The translations under genes were made by a program, and so were the position numbers. The notes beneath the pieces are model-generated. The model was not told where the DNA came from, searched no databases, and was given only the letters and a program-made list of their open reading frames with translations. Shown here piece by piece: positions 25,246 through 33,174 of a stretch of DNA of 34,308 nt. This stretch comes from Bacillota bacterium. GTDB taxonomy: Bacteria; Bacillota; Limnochordia; DUMW01. Position 1 is the first letter of the stretch. Every line of letters begins with the position of its first letter. The stretch lies in assembly GCA_012839765.1 (NCBI GenBank), contig DUMW01000062.1, positions 1-34,308 on the forward strand, in the 5' to 3' direction.

Positions 25246-26541
25246 TTACTTATACTCCGGCAACCAGTCCTTGTGAGCCTCAAACAACTCATCACACATA
25301 CTGATAATCTCATCGATGCTCAGTTCGGAGCTGGTATGGGGATCCAACAGCGCAGCATGGTATACATACTCTTTTTTCAGGGTCAAAGCAGCCTCAATGG
25401 TCAACAGCTGCACGTTGATATTGGTCCGGTTCAGGGCCGCCAGCTGCGGTGGCAAGTCGCCCACATAGCAAGGAGTAATGCCGTTGGCATCCACCAGGCA
25501 AGGCACTTCCACACAGGCTTCCTTCGGTAAGTTAGTGATCAACCCGGTGTTGGGCACATTACCGTGGATCTTGAAGGGCTTGTCCAGCTCCATGGCCTCC
25601 ATGATATACGAGGCGTACTCGTTGGTGCGCTTATGGGTGATCTGCTTATTCTCCACCAGATCCTTACGCATAGTCTCCCAGCGCTTGATCTGGGCGACAC
25701 ACCGTCTGGGATACTCATCCAACGGAATGTTGAACCGTTCGATCAGCTCAGGGTACTTACTCTTGATAAAGTAAGGTAGATATTCCGCCGAATGTTCGCT
25801 GGATTCGGTGAGGTAATAGCCGAACTGCTTCATGATCTCATAGCGAACCATGTCACTGTGAGGAGTCGGCCGTTGGGCAGCCCGTTCCTTGATCTCAGGA
25901 TAGAGATCCTTACCGTCCTTAGTGACTTCCAGCAACCAAGCCTGGTGGTTGATTCCGGCAATCTTCCACTGGACACCCGTAGGATCCATGCCAAGGGACT
26001 GGAGCAAATGGGGCACGCAAACCTGCACACTGTGGCAAAGACCTACGGTCTTGATGTTGGTAGCCCGCTGCATAGCACCGGTCACCATCGCCATGGGGTT
26101 AGTGTAGTTCAGGAACCAAGCATTGGGGCAGACTTCCTCCATATCCTCGGCAAACTCCAACAGGACAGGGATGGTCCGCAAAGCCCGGAAGATACCACCG
26201 ATCCCCAGGGTGTCCCCAATGGTCTGACGTAGACCATACTTTTTCGGAATTTCAAAGTCGATGACGGTACAAGGTTCGTAACCACCCACCTGGATCGCAT
26301 TGATTACGTAATCCGCATCCTTCAGTGCAGCTTTTCGGTCGGTGTAGGCCACAATCTTGGCTTTCCCACCGTGGTTCTGGTTGAGATTGGTGAGCATCTG
26401 GAAGGAATCATCAAGGCGCTGAGGGTCTATGTCATACAATGCGAACTCGGACTCTGCCAAGGCAGGTGTCAGAATGCAATCGCCTAACACGTTCTTTGCA
26501 AAGACCGTGCTTCCGGCGCCCATGAATGTGATTTTAGGCAA
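25246..26541 (-). CDS. melA: GH4 family alpha-galactosidase (MelA-like)
   Basis: GH4 glycosidases use NAD+ and a divalent metal in an oxidation-elimination mechanism. The Rossmann start PKITFMGAGSTVFAKNVLGD binds NAD+. Metal ligands are the Cys of GLCHSVQ and the His of GINHQAW, the combination found in the alpha-galactosidase, alpha-glucosidase and alpha-glucuronidase branch rather than the 6-phospho-beta branch. The length of 431 residues is normal. The frame opens three codons earlier with GTG (26550), but GGGAG is 8 bases before TTG 26541, and PKITF is the usual family start. No transporter is adjacent, so the substrate (melibiose, raffinose or a uronide) cannot be fixed. Confidence 0.88.
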   Translation of the reverse strand: MPKITFMGAGSTVFAKNVLGDCILTPALAESEFALYDIDPQRLDDSFQMLTNLNQNHGGKAKIVAYTDRKAALKDADYVINAIQVGGYEPCTVIDFEIPKKYGLRQTIGDTLGIGGIFRALRTIPVLLEFAEDMEEVCPNAWFLNYTNPMAMVTGAMQRATNIKTVGLCHSVQVCVPHLLQSLGMDPTGVQWKIAGINHQAWLLEVTKDGKDLYPEIKERAAQRPTPHSDMVRYEIMKQFGYYLTESSEHSAEYLPYFIKSKYPELIERFNIPLDEYPRRCVAQIKRWETMRKDLVENKQITHKRTNEYASYIMEAMELDKPFKIHGNVPNTGLITNLPKEACVEVPCLVDANGITPCYVGDLPPQLAALNRTNINVQLLTIEAALTLKKEYVYHAALLDPHTSSELSIDEIISMCDELFEAHKDWLPEYK

Positions 26542-26626
26542 GATCTTCACTCCCTAACACTATGAATATATCCTGATTGCCAATGCGAGAAAACAGAGAG
26601 CTCAGGTTAATGCTCTTATCATGGGT

Positions 26627-26655
26627 ATTATACCACAAGCTTACTAGGGAGACAA
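26627..26655 (-). promoter_or_regulatory. Promoter of GH4 gene
   Basis: TTGTCT (26650-26655), 17 bases, TATAAT (26627-26632). The leader is about 80 bases. I see no clear operator palindrome in it. Confidence 0.7.
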
Positions 26656-26720
26656 GCTTTTGAACCGTTGGAACAAAGTGGTGGGACTACAAATCCGAGG
26701 GCTAACAAGAGACAAAAAAA

Positions 26721-26796
26721 TGGTGCCGAGACCCAGAATCGAACTGGGGACACGGGGATTTTCAGTCCCCTGCTCTACCAACTGAGCTATCTCGGC
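26721..26796 (-). tRNA. tRNA-Phe (anticodon GAA)
   Basis: A 76-base cloverleaf with acceptor GCCGAGA/TCTCGGC, discriminator A, anticodon loop CTGAAAA (GAA), T-loop TTCGATT and encoded CCA, followed directly by seven T. It is the last gene of the cluster. Confidence 0.96.
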
Positions 26797-26803
26797 ACTA
26801 AGA

Positions 26804-26882
26804 TGGCGGAGCCGACGGGATTTGAACCCGCGATCTCCGGCGTGACAGGCCGGCGTGTTAAACCGGGCTACACCACGGCTCC
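26804..26882 (-). tRNA. tRNA-Asp (anticodon GTC)
   Basis: A 79-base cloverleaf with acceptor GGAGCCG/CGGCTCC, discriminator G, a large D-loop, anticodon loop CTGTCAC (GTC), T-loop TTCAAAT and encoded CCA. Confidence 0.95.
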
Positions 26883-26897
26883 GCGACTGTTGATTTA

Positions 26898-26973
26898 TGG
26901 TGGGCGAAACAGGGCTCGAACCTGTGACCCCCTGCTTGTAAGGCAGGTGCTCTCCCAGCTGAGCTATTCGCCC
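26898..26973 (-). tRNA. tRNA-Val (anticodon TAC)
   Basis: A 76-base cloverleaf with acceptor GGGCGAA/TTCGCCC, discriminator A, anticodon loop CTTACAA (UAC), T-loop TTCGAGC and encoded CCA. Together with the GAC isoacceptor at 23431 it covers the Val codon box. Confidence 0.96.
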
Positions 26974-27000
26974 AATGCCTTCAACCTCAAGGCAAGTCTG

Positions 27001-27029
27001 AGTATACAGCATCCCACGGAACGAGTCAA
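27001..27029 (-). promoter_or_regulatory. Promoter of Val-Asp-Phe tRNA cluster
   Basis: TTGACT (27024-27029), 17 bases, TATACT (27001-27006), about 28 bases before tRNA-Val. Both boxes are close to consensus. Confidence 0.8.
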
Positions 27030-27109
27030 AACACACAACTACACCGTTAATGGCGTTTTGCTCCAGATATCTCCCGTTGTCTTCGTCTAACATCGATATT
27101 CATACCATT

Positions 27110-27138
27110 GTATGAAAGACTTTGCGCCGGTAATACTA
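27110..27138 (+). promoter_or_regulatory. Sigma-G-like promoter of the ku operon
   Basis: GTATG (27110-27114), 17 bases, AATACTA (27132-27138). The forespore sigma-G consensus known from B. subtilis is GHATR at -35 and CATNMTA at -10; only the first -10 base differs. The same arrangement with the same spacing precedes the spore-protein gene at 30740. The start of transcription would be near 27145, just before the ku ribosome site. Confidence 0.6.
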
Positions 27139-27164
27139 CTAAAGATCCAAAAGGGGGTATGACC

Positions 27165-27947
27165 ATGCGCAGTCTTTGGAAAGGGGCCATTAGCTTTGGT
27201 TTGGTGAATATCCCCGTACAGATGTATGCGGCCACCGAAGAGAAATCCGTAAAATTCCGGCAGCTGCACCAAGTGTGTAACACACCGTTGCAGTACCAGA
27301 AGTCCTGTCCCCACTGCCAAAGGGAGGTGCCTGCTGAGGAGATCATCCGGGGCTACGAGTATGCACCGGGGCAGTTCGTGGTACTCACCGAGGCCGACCT
27401 GGATAATCTCCCAGGTGAAGCCACGAAGACCATCGATATCATCGACTTCGTCAACTTGCAGGAAATCGACCCGGTATATTACCACAAGACCTATTATTTG
27501 GCACCCCAACCCACGGGACAGAAGGCCTACGCCCTGCTGCGGCTTGCCATGACGGAAACCAACCGTATCGCCATTGCCAAGGTGGTACTACGGGCCAAAC
27601 AATCCCTCTGTGCCATCCGGGTGCAGAATAGCGCCCTGGTCTTGGAGACCATGTTTTTCCCCGATGAAATCCGTCCCCTAGATCAACTGGAAATCCCCAG
27701 GGAAGTCGCCCTGAACCCGAAAGAAGTGGACATGGCCATCAGTCTCATTGGCAGCCTTACGGACACCTTTGCGCCGGAAAAATACACCGATGATTACCGG
27801 ATAGCCCTCCTGCGTCTCATTGAACAAAAGATCGCCGGCCAAGAAGTCCACCAGGCGCCGGCGGCCCAGGACTCGGCGGAAGTGCTGGATCTGCTGAAAG
27901 CCCTAGAGGAAAGCCTGAAGGTGGTCCAAGCCACCCATGGGAGCTGA
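27165..27947 (+). CDS. ku: Ku, DNA end-binding protein of bacterial end joining
   Basis: Bacterial Ku forms a homodimeric ring on double-strand ends and recruits the ligase and polymerase. The 260-residue protein starts MRSLWKGAISFGLVNIPVQMY, the universal Ku start, and has a Ku core with the CPHC zinc-like pair (residues about 48-51), GYEY and DFV-LQEIDPVYY. The C-terminal tail is short. AAGGGGG lies 7 bases before ATG 27165; an ATG two codons earlier is too close to it. It leads a rightward group with the ligase (8 bases later) and polymerase genes. A sigma-G-like promoter suggests forespore expression, as known for ku-ligD in B. subtilis. Confidence 0.95.
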   Translation: MRSLWKGAISFGLVNIPVQMYAATEEKSVKFRQLHQVCNTPLQYQKSCPHCQREVPAEEIIRGYEYAPGQFVVLTEADLDNLPGEATKTIDIIDFVNLQEIDPVYYHKTYYLAPQPTGQKAYALLRLAMTETNRIAIAKVVLRAKQSLCAIRVQNSALVLETMFFPDEIRPLDQLEIPREVALNPKEVDMAISLIGSLTDTFAPEKYTDDYRIALLRLIEQKIAGQEVHQAPAAQDSAEVLDLLKALEESLKVVQATHGS

Positions 27948-27955
27948 GCGTACAG

Positions 27956-28924
27956 GTGAGCGATTCCCTTCCCACCGTAGTGAAACCCATGCTGGCCCAA
28001 AGCAGCCCACCCTTTGACTCTCCAGAGTATCTTTTTGAACCCAAGTGGGATGGAATCCGTTGTCTCCTCTTTGCCCAGGGGGCAACCAAATTACAAAGTC
28101 GCAACCTACGGGATCTTACCCCGCTGTTTCCAGAGCTTGCCCAGTTGCACACCCACTTGGAGGCCCAAGGGACCATCCTCGATGGGGAATTGGTAGTGAT
28201 TCAGGAGGGAAAAGCTCAATTTGCCGGAATTCAAAAACGACTAACTCCGCGCCGGCCTGGGGTCATCGACGCGCTAAGTCACAGCTTGCCGGCCACCTAC
28301 GTAGCCTTCGATCTTCTGTACTACGAAGGACGTCCCCTACTACAAGAACCTCTGTATCGGCGAAAGGAGTACCTAGCAAAGCTCTTTCAGCCCGGTCCTT
28401 CGCTTATTGCCTCACCATACGTGTTTTCCAACGGCATTCAGCTCCACGAAGCTTGCAAGGCCCAAGCCTTCGAAGGCTCGGTGGCCAAACTGTTAAAAAG
28501 TCCCTACCTGCCGGGCCAACGAAGTCGTTTTTGGTTGAAAACCCGCATCGAGCAAGAAGTGGACTGTGTAATCCTGGGGTACACCAAGCAGGAAAACCAA
28601 CACTCCATCGGAGCCTTGCTCTTGGGAGTAGCCACCCCCGCGGGTTTCCGCTACATTGGTAGTGTGGGCACGGGTTTTGATCAACAAGTACGTCAGACCC
28701 TCTTCACTGTCCTCGGTAACCTCGAAAGGGATACGCCGCCGGCCCCGGTACCACAGGCAATAGGTACCGGAGCCCACTGGGTTCACCCAGTGCTAGTCTG
28801 CGCCGTGCGCTACTTGGAGGTTACCCCCCAGGGTTTTTTACGCCATCCTGTCTTCGTGGGCCTGCGCCAAGACAAAGGACCAAAGGAATGTCTGGAGGCA
28901 CAACTATGGACCGTAAACAAGTGA
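27956..28924 (+). CDS. ligD: ATP-dependent DNA ligase, stand-alone LigD-type ligase domain
   Basis: It seals nicks in the end-joining pathway with Ku. The nucleotidyltransferase domain has motif I EPKWDGIR with the adenylated Lys30, motif III DGELVV, motif IIIa YVAFDLLYYEG and motif IV EGSVAK (173-178). Motif V reads WLKTR (193-197) where WLKxK is usual: the last Lys is Arg197. An OB-fold domain follows (EVDCVILGYTKQEN to the end). At 322 residues it is only the ligase module of LigD; polymerase and phosphoesterase modules are not fused. The start is GTG with GGGAG about 12 bases upstream. It overlaps the polymerase gene by 19 bases. Confidence 0.92.
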   Translation: MSDSLPTVVKPMLAQSSPPFDSPEYLFEPKWDGIRCLLFAQGATKLQSRNLRDLTPLFPELAQLHTHLEAQGTILDGELVVIQEGKAQFAGIQKRLTPRRPGVIDALSHSLPATYVAFDLLYYEGRPLLQEPLYRRKEYLAKLFQPGPSLIASPYVFSNGIQLHEACKAQAFEGSVAKLLKSPYLPGQRSRFWLKTRIEQEVDCVILGYTKQENQHSIGALLLGVATPAGFRYIGSVGTGFDQQVRQTLFTVLGNLERDTPPAPVPQAIGTGAHWVHPVLVCAVRYLEVTPQGFLRHPVFVGLRQDKGPKECLEAQLWTVNK

Positions 28925-29817
28925 CCGTCTTGGGAGACCGAGAACTGATCCTCACTAACCTCACCAAAGTCCTCTGGCCCGACGCTGGTCTCACCAAAGC
29001 CCATTTGGTACAGTACTATACCCGCGTTGCCCCTTACCTGTTGCCCCACTTAGCTCGCCGCCCCCTCACGGTAATCCGCTACCCCCAGGGGATCAGTGAA
29101 AAGGGGTTTTATCAGAAACAATGCCCGCCGTATGCTCCCCAATGGATCAAAAGATATCCTGTTGCGTCCCAGCACGGTATCACCGAATACATCCTTGCAA
29201 AGGAGCCGGCCACCTTGGCCTGGTTGGCCAACCAGGGGGCCATCGAAATCCATCCCTGGCTTTCCACCATCGAACATCCGGATCATCCCAACCAGATCGT
29301 AATTGACCTGGATCCGGCGCCGGGCTGCAGCTGGTCCGATGTAGTACTGGTGGCCAAATTGGTTAGAAAGCTACTGGAACAGCTGGATTTGGTAGGGTTT
29401 GTAAAGACGTCGGGTGCTACTGGTCTGCACATCTGTATCGGCATTCCTCCTAAGTACGATTTTCAAGTAACCAGTAGCTTTGTAGCTTATATTGGACAGC
29501 TTTTGGAACGGACCATCCCGGAAAAGGTCACCACCGAGCGACTGGTCCGTAAGCGCGCCGGACGGGTCTATGTGGACCATTTGCAAAATCTGCCGGGCAA
29601 GACCATCGTGGCACCCTACAGTGTACGGGCTCGATCCCAGGCACCGGTATCTACACCGCTTCTGTGGGAGGAGCTGGATGCGATCACACCGGATCAGTTC
29701 ACCATCACCAATCTATTCAGCCGCCTAGAACAACACGGTGACCTCTTGGCCCCGTTGTTGAACCACCCGCAATCCATCGATCACGTCCTCCCTCTATTCC
29801 GGCATTTGCTTGCATAG
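28906..29817 (+). CDS. ligD: LigD-type polymerase/primase domain protein (stand-alone)
   Basis: An archaeo-eukaryotic primase-type polymerase that fills ends before ligation and tends to insert ribonucleotides. The 303-residue protein has LTNLTKVLWPDAGLTKAHLV at the N-terminus and catalytic IDLDPAPG with Asp134 and Asp136. SGATGLHICIGI with His175 follows, then RAGRVYVDHLQN with the third Asp224 and GKTIVAPYSVR. All three metal-binding acids are present, so activity is likely. GGAGG stands 7 bases before ATG 28906; the frame itself extends slightly upstream. It overlaps the ligase gene and so is translated with it. The 3'-phosphoesterase module of some LigD proteins is not found in this window. 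Confidence 0.92.
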   Translation: MDRKQVTVLGDRELILTNLTKVLWPDAGLTKAHLVQYYTRVAPYLLPHLARRPLTVIRYPQGISEKGFYQKQCPPYAPQWIKRYPVASQHGITEYILAKEPATLAWLANQGAIEIHPWLSTIEHPDHPNQIVIDLDPAPGCSWSDVVLVAKLVRKLLEQLDLVGFVKTSGATGLHICIGIPPKYDFQVTSSFVAYIGQLLERTIPEKVTTERLVRKRAGRVYVDHLQNLPGKTIVAPYSVRARSQAPVSTPLLWEELDAITPDQFTITNLFSRLEQHGDLLAPLLNHPQSIDHVLPLFRHLLA

Positions 29818-29853
29818 TATAATTAAATGAGCTTACCCAAAGGAAGTGAAGAT

Positions 29854-30630
29854 ATGTTCTACATTGGCACCTCCGGGTATAGTTATCGGGATTGGGTAGG
29901 CCCGGTCTATCCGCCGGGTACCAAGAACGAAGCGATGTTGGAGCTTTACGCACAACTGTTTTCCTTTACAGAGCTGAATTTCACCTACTATCGGATGCCC
30001 CAGAAGCACATTTTGGCCCGCATGGCCACCCGGACCCCCAAGGATTTCCTATTCACCGTCAAAGCCCACAGCTCCATGACCCATTCCAGAGACTTCACCC
30101 CTGAGGACCTAACCGGTTTCCTCGATGCCCTGGATCCCCTGGCCAGGGAAGGCAAACTGGCGGGGATTCTCCTCCAGTTTCCCTACAGCTTCCATCCCAC
30201 ACCAGAAAACCGGGAATACCTAGTCAGGCTGCGTACAGGGTTCGGGTATCAGTGGCCGCTGTTCGTGGAATTCCGGAATGTGAAGTGGTTACAACAGGAA
30301 GTCTTCGATTTGTTGAAAGAACAACAGCTGGGCTTCGTCTGTGTCGATCAACCGCGCATCAAGGGTCTGATGCAGGCTTTAGCCGTAGCCACCACCCGTC
30401 TGGGTTACGTGCGCTTCCATGGGCGCAACCAAGAAAAATGGTACCACCACGAAGCAGCCCACCAGCGGTACGACTATTTCTACAGCGTGGAGGAACTGGC
30501 CGAATGGCTGCCCAAGCTCCGACGCCTCAAGGATCACACCGACGCGGTCTTCATCAGTATGAACAACCACTACCAGGGCAAGGCAGTGCAGAACGCTAAA
30601 ATGCTACAGCAGCTATTGGAGCTGGCCTGA
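29854..30630 (+). CDS. DUF72 (YecE-like) TIM-barrel protein
   Basis: DUF72 proteins have a TIM-barrel fold and no established reaction. The 258-residue protein starts MFYIGTSGYSYRDWVGPVYP, has LNFTYYRMP, the typical FTVKAHSSMTH strand, LLQFPYSFH, VEFRN and YVRFHGRN, all family hallmarks. AGGAAG lies 7 bases before ATG 29854; the frame extends nine codons upstream without a ribosome site. A TATAAT at 29818 may mark a separate promoter, but its -35 is poor. It directly follows the polymerase gene (36 bases), which hints at, but does not prove, a part in DNA repair. Confidence 0.88.
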   Translation: MFYIGTSGYSYRDWVGPVYPPGTKNEAMLELYAQLFSFTELNFTYYRMPQKHILARMATRTPKDFLFTVKAHSSMTHSRDFTPEDLTGFLDALDPLAREGKLAGILLQFPYSFHPTPENREYLVRLRTGFGYQWPLFVEFRNVKWLQQEVFDLLKEQQLGFVCVDQPRIKGLMQALAVATTRLGYVRFHGRNQEKWYHHEAAHQRYDYFYSVEELAEWLPKLRRLKDHTDAVFISMNNHYQGKAVQNAKMLQQLLELA

Positions 30631-30689
30631 ACTTCACCTTACCCAAGCAAAAAAGCCACTCGGTGCCTAACTTCGGTAACAATTAACTC

Positions 30690-30718
30690 GTATGCAGTGG
30701 GTCCCACGGGTAATCCTA
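30690..30718 (+). promoter_or_regulatory. Sigma-G-like promoter of the spore-protein gene
   Basis: GTATG (30690-30694), 17 bases, AATCCTA (30712-30718), near the sigma-G consensus GHATR / CATNMTA. Transcription would start near 30725, about two bases before the AGGAGG site, giving a very short leader. Confidence 0.6.
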
Positions 30719-30739
30719 AGACCGAAAGGAGGTGTCGAG

Positions 30740-31021
30740 ATGGCTTTAGGGCAACAGCGTAGTCGTAATAAACCTGTAATTACCGGTGCGATGCAGGCTC
30801 TGGACCAGTTCAAGTACGAAGTGGCCAGCGAGCTGGGGATCAACCCTGAGTACCAGAGTGGCTACTGGGGGAACATCTCCTCTCGGGAGTGTGGCTCCGT
30901 GGGTGGCCACATGGTCCGGCGGATGATCGCGGCCGCTGAGCAGTCCTTGGCTCAGCAGCTCCAAAGCGGTCAGAAGCCCAGCTTCGGACTTGAACCGGAT
31001 GCCCAACAGGGCAACAGATAA
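30740..31021 (+). CDS. Alpha/beta-type small acid-soluble spore protein (SASP)
   Basis: SASPs coat spore DNA, shift it to an A-like form and protect it from UV and other damage. Residues FKYEVASELGI contain the GPR germination-protease site (E-VASE). YWGNISSRECGSVGGHMVRRMI is the DNA-binding second half. At 93 residues it is longer than the usual 60-70, with about 20 extra C-terminal residues (LQSGQKPSFGLEPDAQQGNR). AGGAGG precedes ATG 30740 and a sigma-G-like promoter lies upstream. It is strong proof that the host can form endospores. Confidence 0.95.
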   Translation: MALGQQRSRNKPVITGAMQALDQFKYEVASELGINPEYQSGYWGNISSRECGSVGGHMVRRMIAAAEQSLAQQLQSGQKPSFGLEPDAQQGNR

Positions 31022-31057
31022 GCCGGTGCACATACTGACAGCTAGTCCGTTTTCCTA

Positions 31058-31085
31058 AGGTATGCGGCCCAGTGGCCGCATACCT
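31058..31085. terminator. Strong hairpin between convergent SASP and DUF362 genes
   Basis: AGGTATGCGGCC and GGCCGCATACCT form a perfect 12-bp stem with a 4-base loop. The T-tracts are weak on both strands (CTATTTCC on plus). It sits 37 bases after the SASP stop and touches the DUF362 stop, so it probably ends both. Confidence 0.75.
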
Positions 31086-32213
31086 CTATTTCCTGAAAAA
31101 GCCGATCACCCGTTGCAAAAATCCCGGGGCCAGGCCCACCGCATCCTCTGGACACAGCTCGTGACAACAATAGCAGCGGATACACTTATCGTCAACAATC
31201 TTCGCGGTCTTATCCAACACAATGGTATCCGCAGGGCAACAACGGGCACAAACACCACAGCCCACACAACGCTCGGTAATAATATACGGTCGGGAGGTAA
31301 GCTGCTTTTGTAGCAGGTTCCAGATCGGTTTGGGCACGCCCCCCAAGGTGACCGAAGTCTCCGCAGGTTTGAAATCTCTTACTTGTACTTCCTCTAAAGG
31401 TGCTCCTAAGATCCGAATCTTGGTCAAGTCCCCCTGTCCGACACCCTGTTGGTGGGCCACCCGGATGGTGGGGATACTCATGGGATCAATACCCACCACC
31501 GCGCAGGCCACCGCATCTACCGCCACCCCGTCGGTACCAGCAATCAACAGCCCCACCGGTCGCGGGTTGCCCTGCCGGGGTCCTTGTCCTTCCATGGCCA
31601 CGATCCCGTCAATGATCGACAACTGGGGCTTAAGGGCCAGATAGAGATCTACCAACATGCCCGCAAAGTGTTCCCGATCAGCCAGGCGCAGGTGCATGGT
31701 GGCTTTTTCCGTGCCGGGAATGCATCCGAAGAGGTTCTTCACCGCCCCCGTAAAACCCATTAGGCCATGGGTTTTCAATTTCGCTACGTTAATGATCTGC
31801 CGGGCCTGGGCAACGGGCTGTGCAATGACGGCACGGCGGATCCGTTGGCCTTCCACCGCCACCTCCACACCGGGACTGAATCTTACCAGGGATACGTTTC
31901 CTTCACCACAGACCTTCTCCATCCCTGCACTTTTGGCCACCCGCTCCAAACTGCCAAAGCCGGGACTGTCCCCCAGGGACAAGTCAGTGATGTTCTTTCT
32001 ATGTAACAGTCCGACAAGCCCCTCCACCACCGCCGGGTGGGTACACACCGCCGCCTCCGGCGGGGCCGCGCACAGCAGGTTAGGCTTGATCAGGGTCGGC
32101 ACCGGCATAAGCCTAACACCCATCTCGTCCAAGGAAGCATCCAGTTCAGCAAAGGCCCGGGCCATAGTCTGGGGTGCATAGTCTTCTGCCTTAATCAGGA
32201 CCACTGTGCTCAT
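31086..32213 (-). CDS. DUF362 protein with C-terminal 2x[4Fe-4S] ferredoxin domain
   Basis: The 375-residue protein has a DUF362 domain (about 1-290: LIKPNLL, THPAVVEGLVGLL, NVAKLKTHGLMGFTGAVKNLFGCIPG, IDGIVAMEGQGP). A bacterial ferredoxin domain follows with two cluster motifs, CVGCGVCARCCP and CIRCYCCHELCP. DUF362 proteins are common in anaerobes; their reaction is unknown, but the ferredoxin part shows electron transfer. The ribosome site AAGGAGGGAG supports ATG 32213. It is the last gene of the apbE operon, 21 bases after the NusG-II gene. Confidence 0.9.
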   Translation of the reverse strand: MSTVVLIKAEDYAPQTMARAFAELDASLDEMGVRLMPVPTLIKPNLLCAAPPEAAVCTHPAVVEGLVGLLHRKNITDLSLGDSPGFGSLERVAKSAGMEKVCGEGNVSLVRFSPGVEVAVEGQRIRRAVIAQPVAQARQIINVAKLKTHGLMGFTGAVKNLFGCIPGTEKATMHLRLADREHFAGMLVDLYLALKPQLSIIDGIVAMEGQGPRQGNPRPVGLLIAGTDGVAVDAVACAVVGIDPMSIPTIRVAHQQGVGQGDLTKIRILGAPLEEVQVRDFKPAETSVTLGGVPKPIWNLLQKQLTSRPYIITERCVGCGVCARCCPADTIVLDKTAKIVDDKCIRCYCCHELCPEDAVGLAPGFLQRVIGFFRK

Positions 32214-32234
32214 GGTGGCTCCCTCCTTACAATC

Positions 32235-32642
32235 CTATTGGGTAATTCCGTCGATCTCCGCGTCCATTGAGTCCCCAACCAATTCTACAATGAGACGGTT
32301 AGGCAGACAAATGATCGCTTGCCCCGGGCGGGAGATGGTTCCCAGGTGACTACAGATTTGGCCAGGACAGATTTCCAAGGGCAAGGGCCGCATGCGCACC
32401 CCCGTGGGACTGACCTCCAGCACCGCCTCCCCCTTCCCAGGCAGATCGATATCCACCGTGTAAGTTCCTTCCCGGTCCCACCATTGGCGGTAGACTTCCT
32501 TCCCGCCGACGGAGACAACGAGCTGCAATTGTCCTCCATGGAGCCGGGGAGAAAGAACCCCCAGGGAAAGCAGGAAAGACCCCAGAATGACCCCCATAAT
32601 GACAAAATCCCCTTTTTTCAGTAAGGAAAGATATCTACGCAC
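32235..32642 (-). CDS. Membrane-anchored NusG domain II protein (EetA-like)
   Basis: The 135-residue product has one N-terminal membrane anchor (about 13-31, FVIMGVILGSFLLSLGVL) and an outward NusG domain II. The family's cysteine motif CPGQICSHLGTISRPG then IICLPNRLIVE is clear. It is not the transcription factor NusG. Proteins of this type occur beside Gx transporters and ApbE, including in flavin-based extracellular electron transfer loci (EetA); I infer a similar role. The frame runs further upstream inside the Gx gene, but GTG 32642, with GGGGGAAG before it, overlaps the Gx stop by eight bases and fits best. Confidence 0.8.
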   Translation of the reverse strand: MRRYLSLLKKGDFVIMGVILGSFLLSLGVLSPRLHGGQLQLVVSVGGKEVYRQWWDREGTYTVDIDLPGKGEAVLEVSPTGVRMRPLPLEICPGQICSHLGTISRPGQAIICLPNRLIVELVGDSMDAEIDGITQ

Positions 32643-33174
32643 GGGTCTTCCCCCTTTCCAATCCAAAGATCCGCTGCCATCCGGTGGCCTGCAAAATGTA
32701 ATGGGCCACAATCCCAGTGAAAAAACCTGTGGGTAGCGAAAAAATGAGAAAATAGGGCAAATAGAAGATGATGCCCCGATGTCCCAAAAGCACTATGGCA
32801 AGGATCACTTGGGTCAAGTTATGGGCAAAGGCTCCGGCAATGCTAAGGCCAATTGCACTCACCTGATCCGGCCACCAGCGATTGATCCCGGCCATCGCTA
32901 AAGCGGCAGACACCCCGCCTCCCAAGCTCAACATAAAGGTAAAACCAAAGGTGGTGCCGGTAATGAGGGAAACAAGTAGGCCCCGGGCCAGATTCAAGAA
33001 CAAGGCTTCCTTCAGATCGAAGCGGACAACCACCAAGAGGACCACGTTGGCTAGGCCCAGTCTTGCTCCGGGGATCACGCTGGGGATGGGAAGCAGGTTT
33101 TCAACGAACCACAAAGCCGTGGCTAAACCCAGCAGTAGCCCCAATCGTACTGTGGTAGAAGGATTCCGGATCAT
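32635..33174 (-). CDS. Gx transporter family / heptaprenyl diphosphate synthase component I-like membrane protein
   Basis: A 179-residue polytopic membrane protein with about five hydrophobic segments. Family signs are LRLGLLLGLATALWFVENLLP-type opening (LGLLLGLATALWFVENLL), PGARLGLANVVLLVVV, ISLITGTTFGFTFMLSLGGG-type (SLITGTTFGFTFMLSLGGG) and SIAGAFAHNLTQVI. It resembles ECF-transporter S components and EetB. The name heptaprenyl synthase component I is historical and probably wrong for it. ATG overlaps the apbE stop (ATGA). Its substrate is unknown; quinone or flavin handling is inferred from context. Confidence 0.82.
   Translation of the reverse strand: MIRNPSTTVRLGLLLGLATALWFVENLLPIPSVIPGARLGLANVVLLVVVRFDLKEALFLNLARGLLVSLITGTTFGFTFMLSLGGGVSAALAMAGINRWWPDQVSAIGLSIAGAFAHNLTQVILAIVLLGHRGIIFYLPYFLIFSLPTGFFTGIVAHYILQATGWQRIFGLERGKTRA

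Noticed and set aside
27047-27509. Minus-strand open frames opposite ku
   Set aside because: They overlap the ku promoter and coding region, and their translations have no family features.
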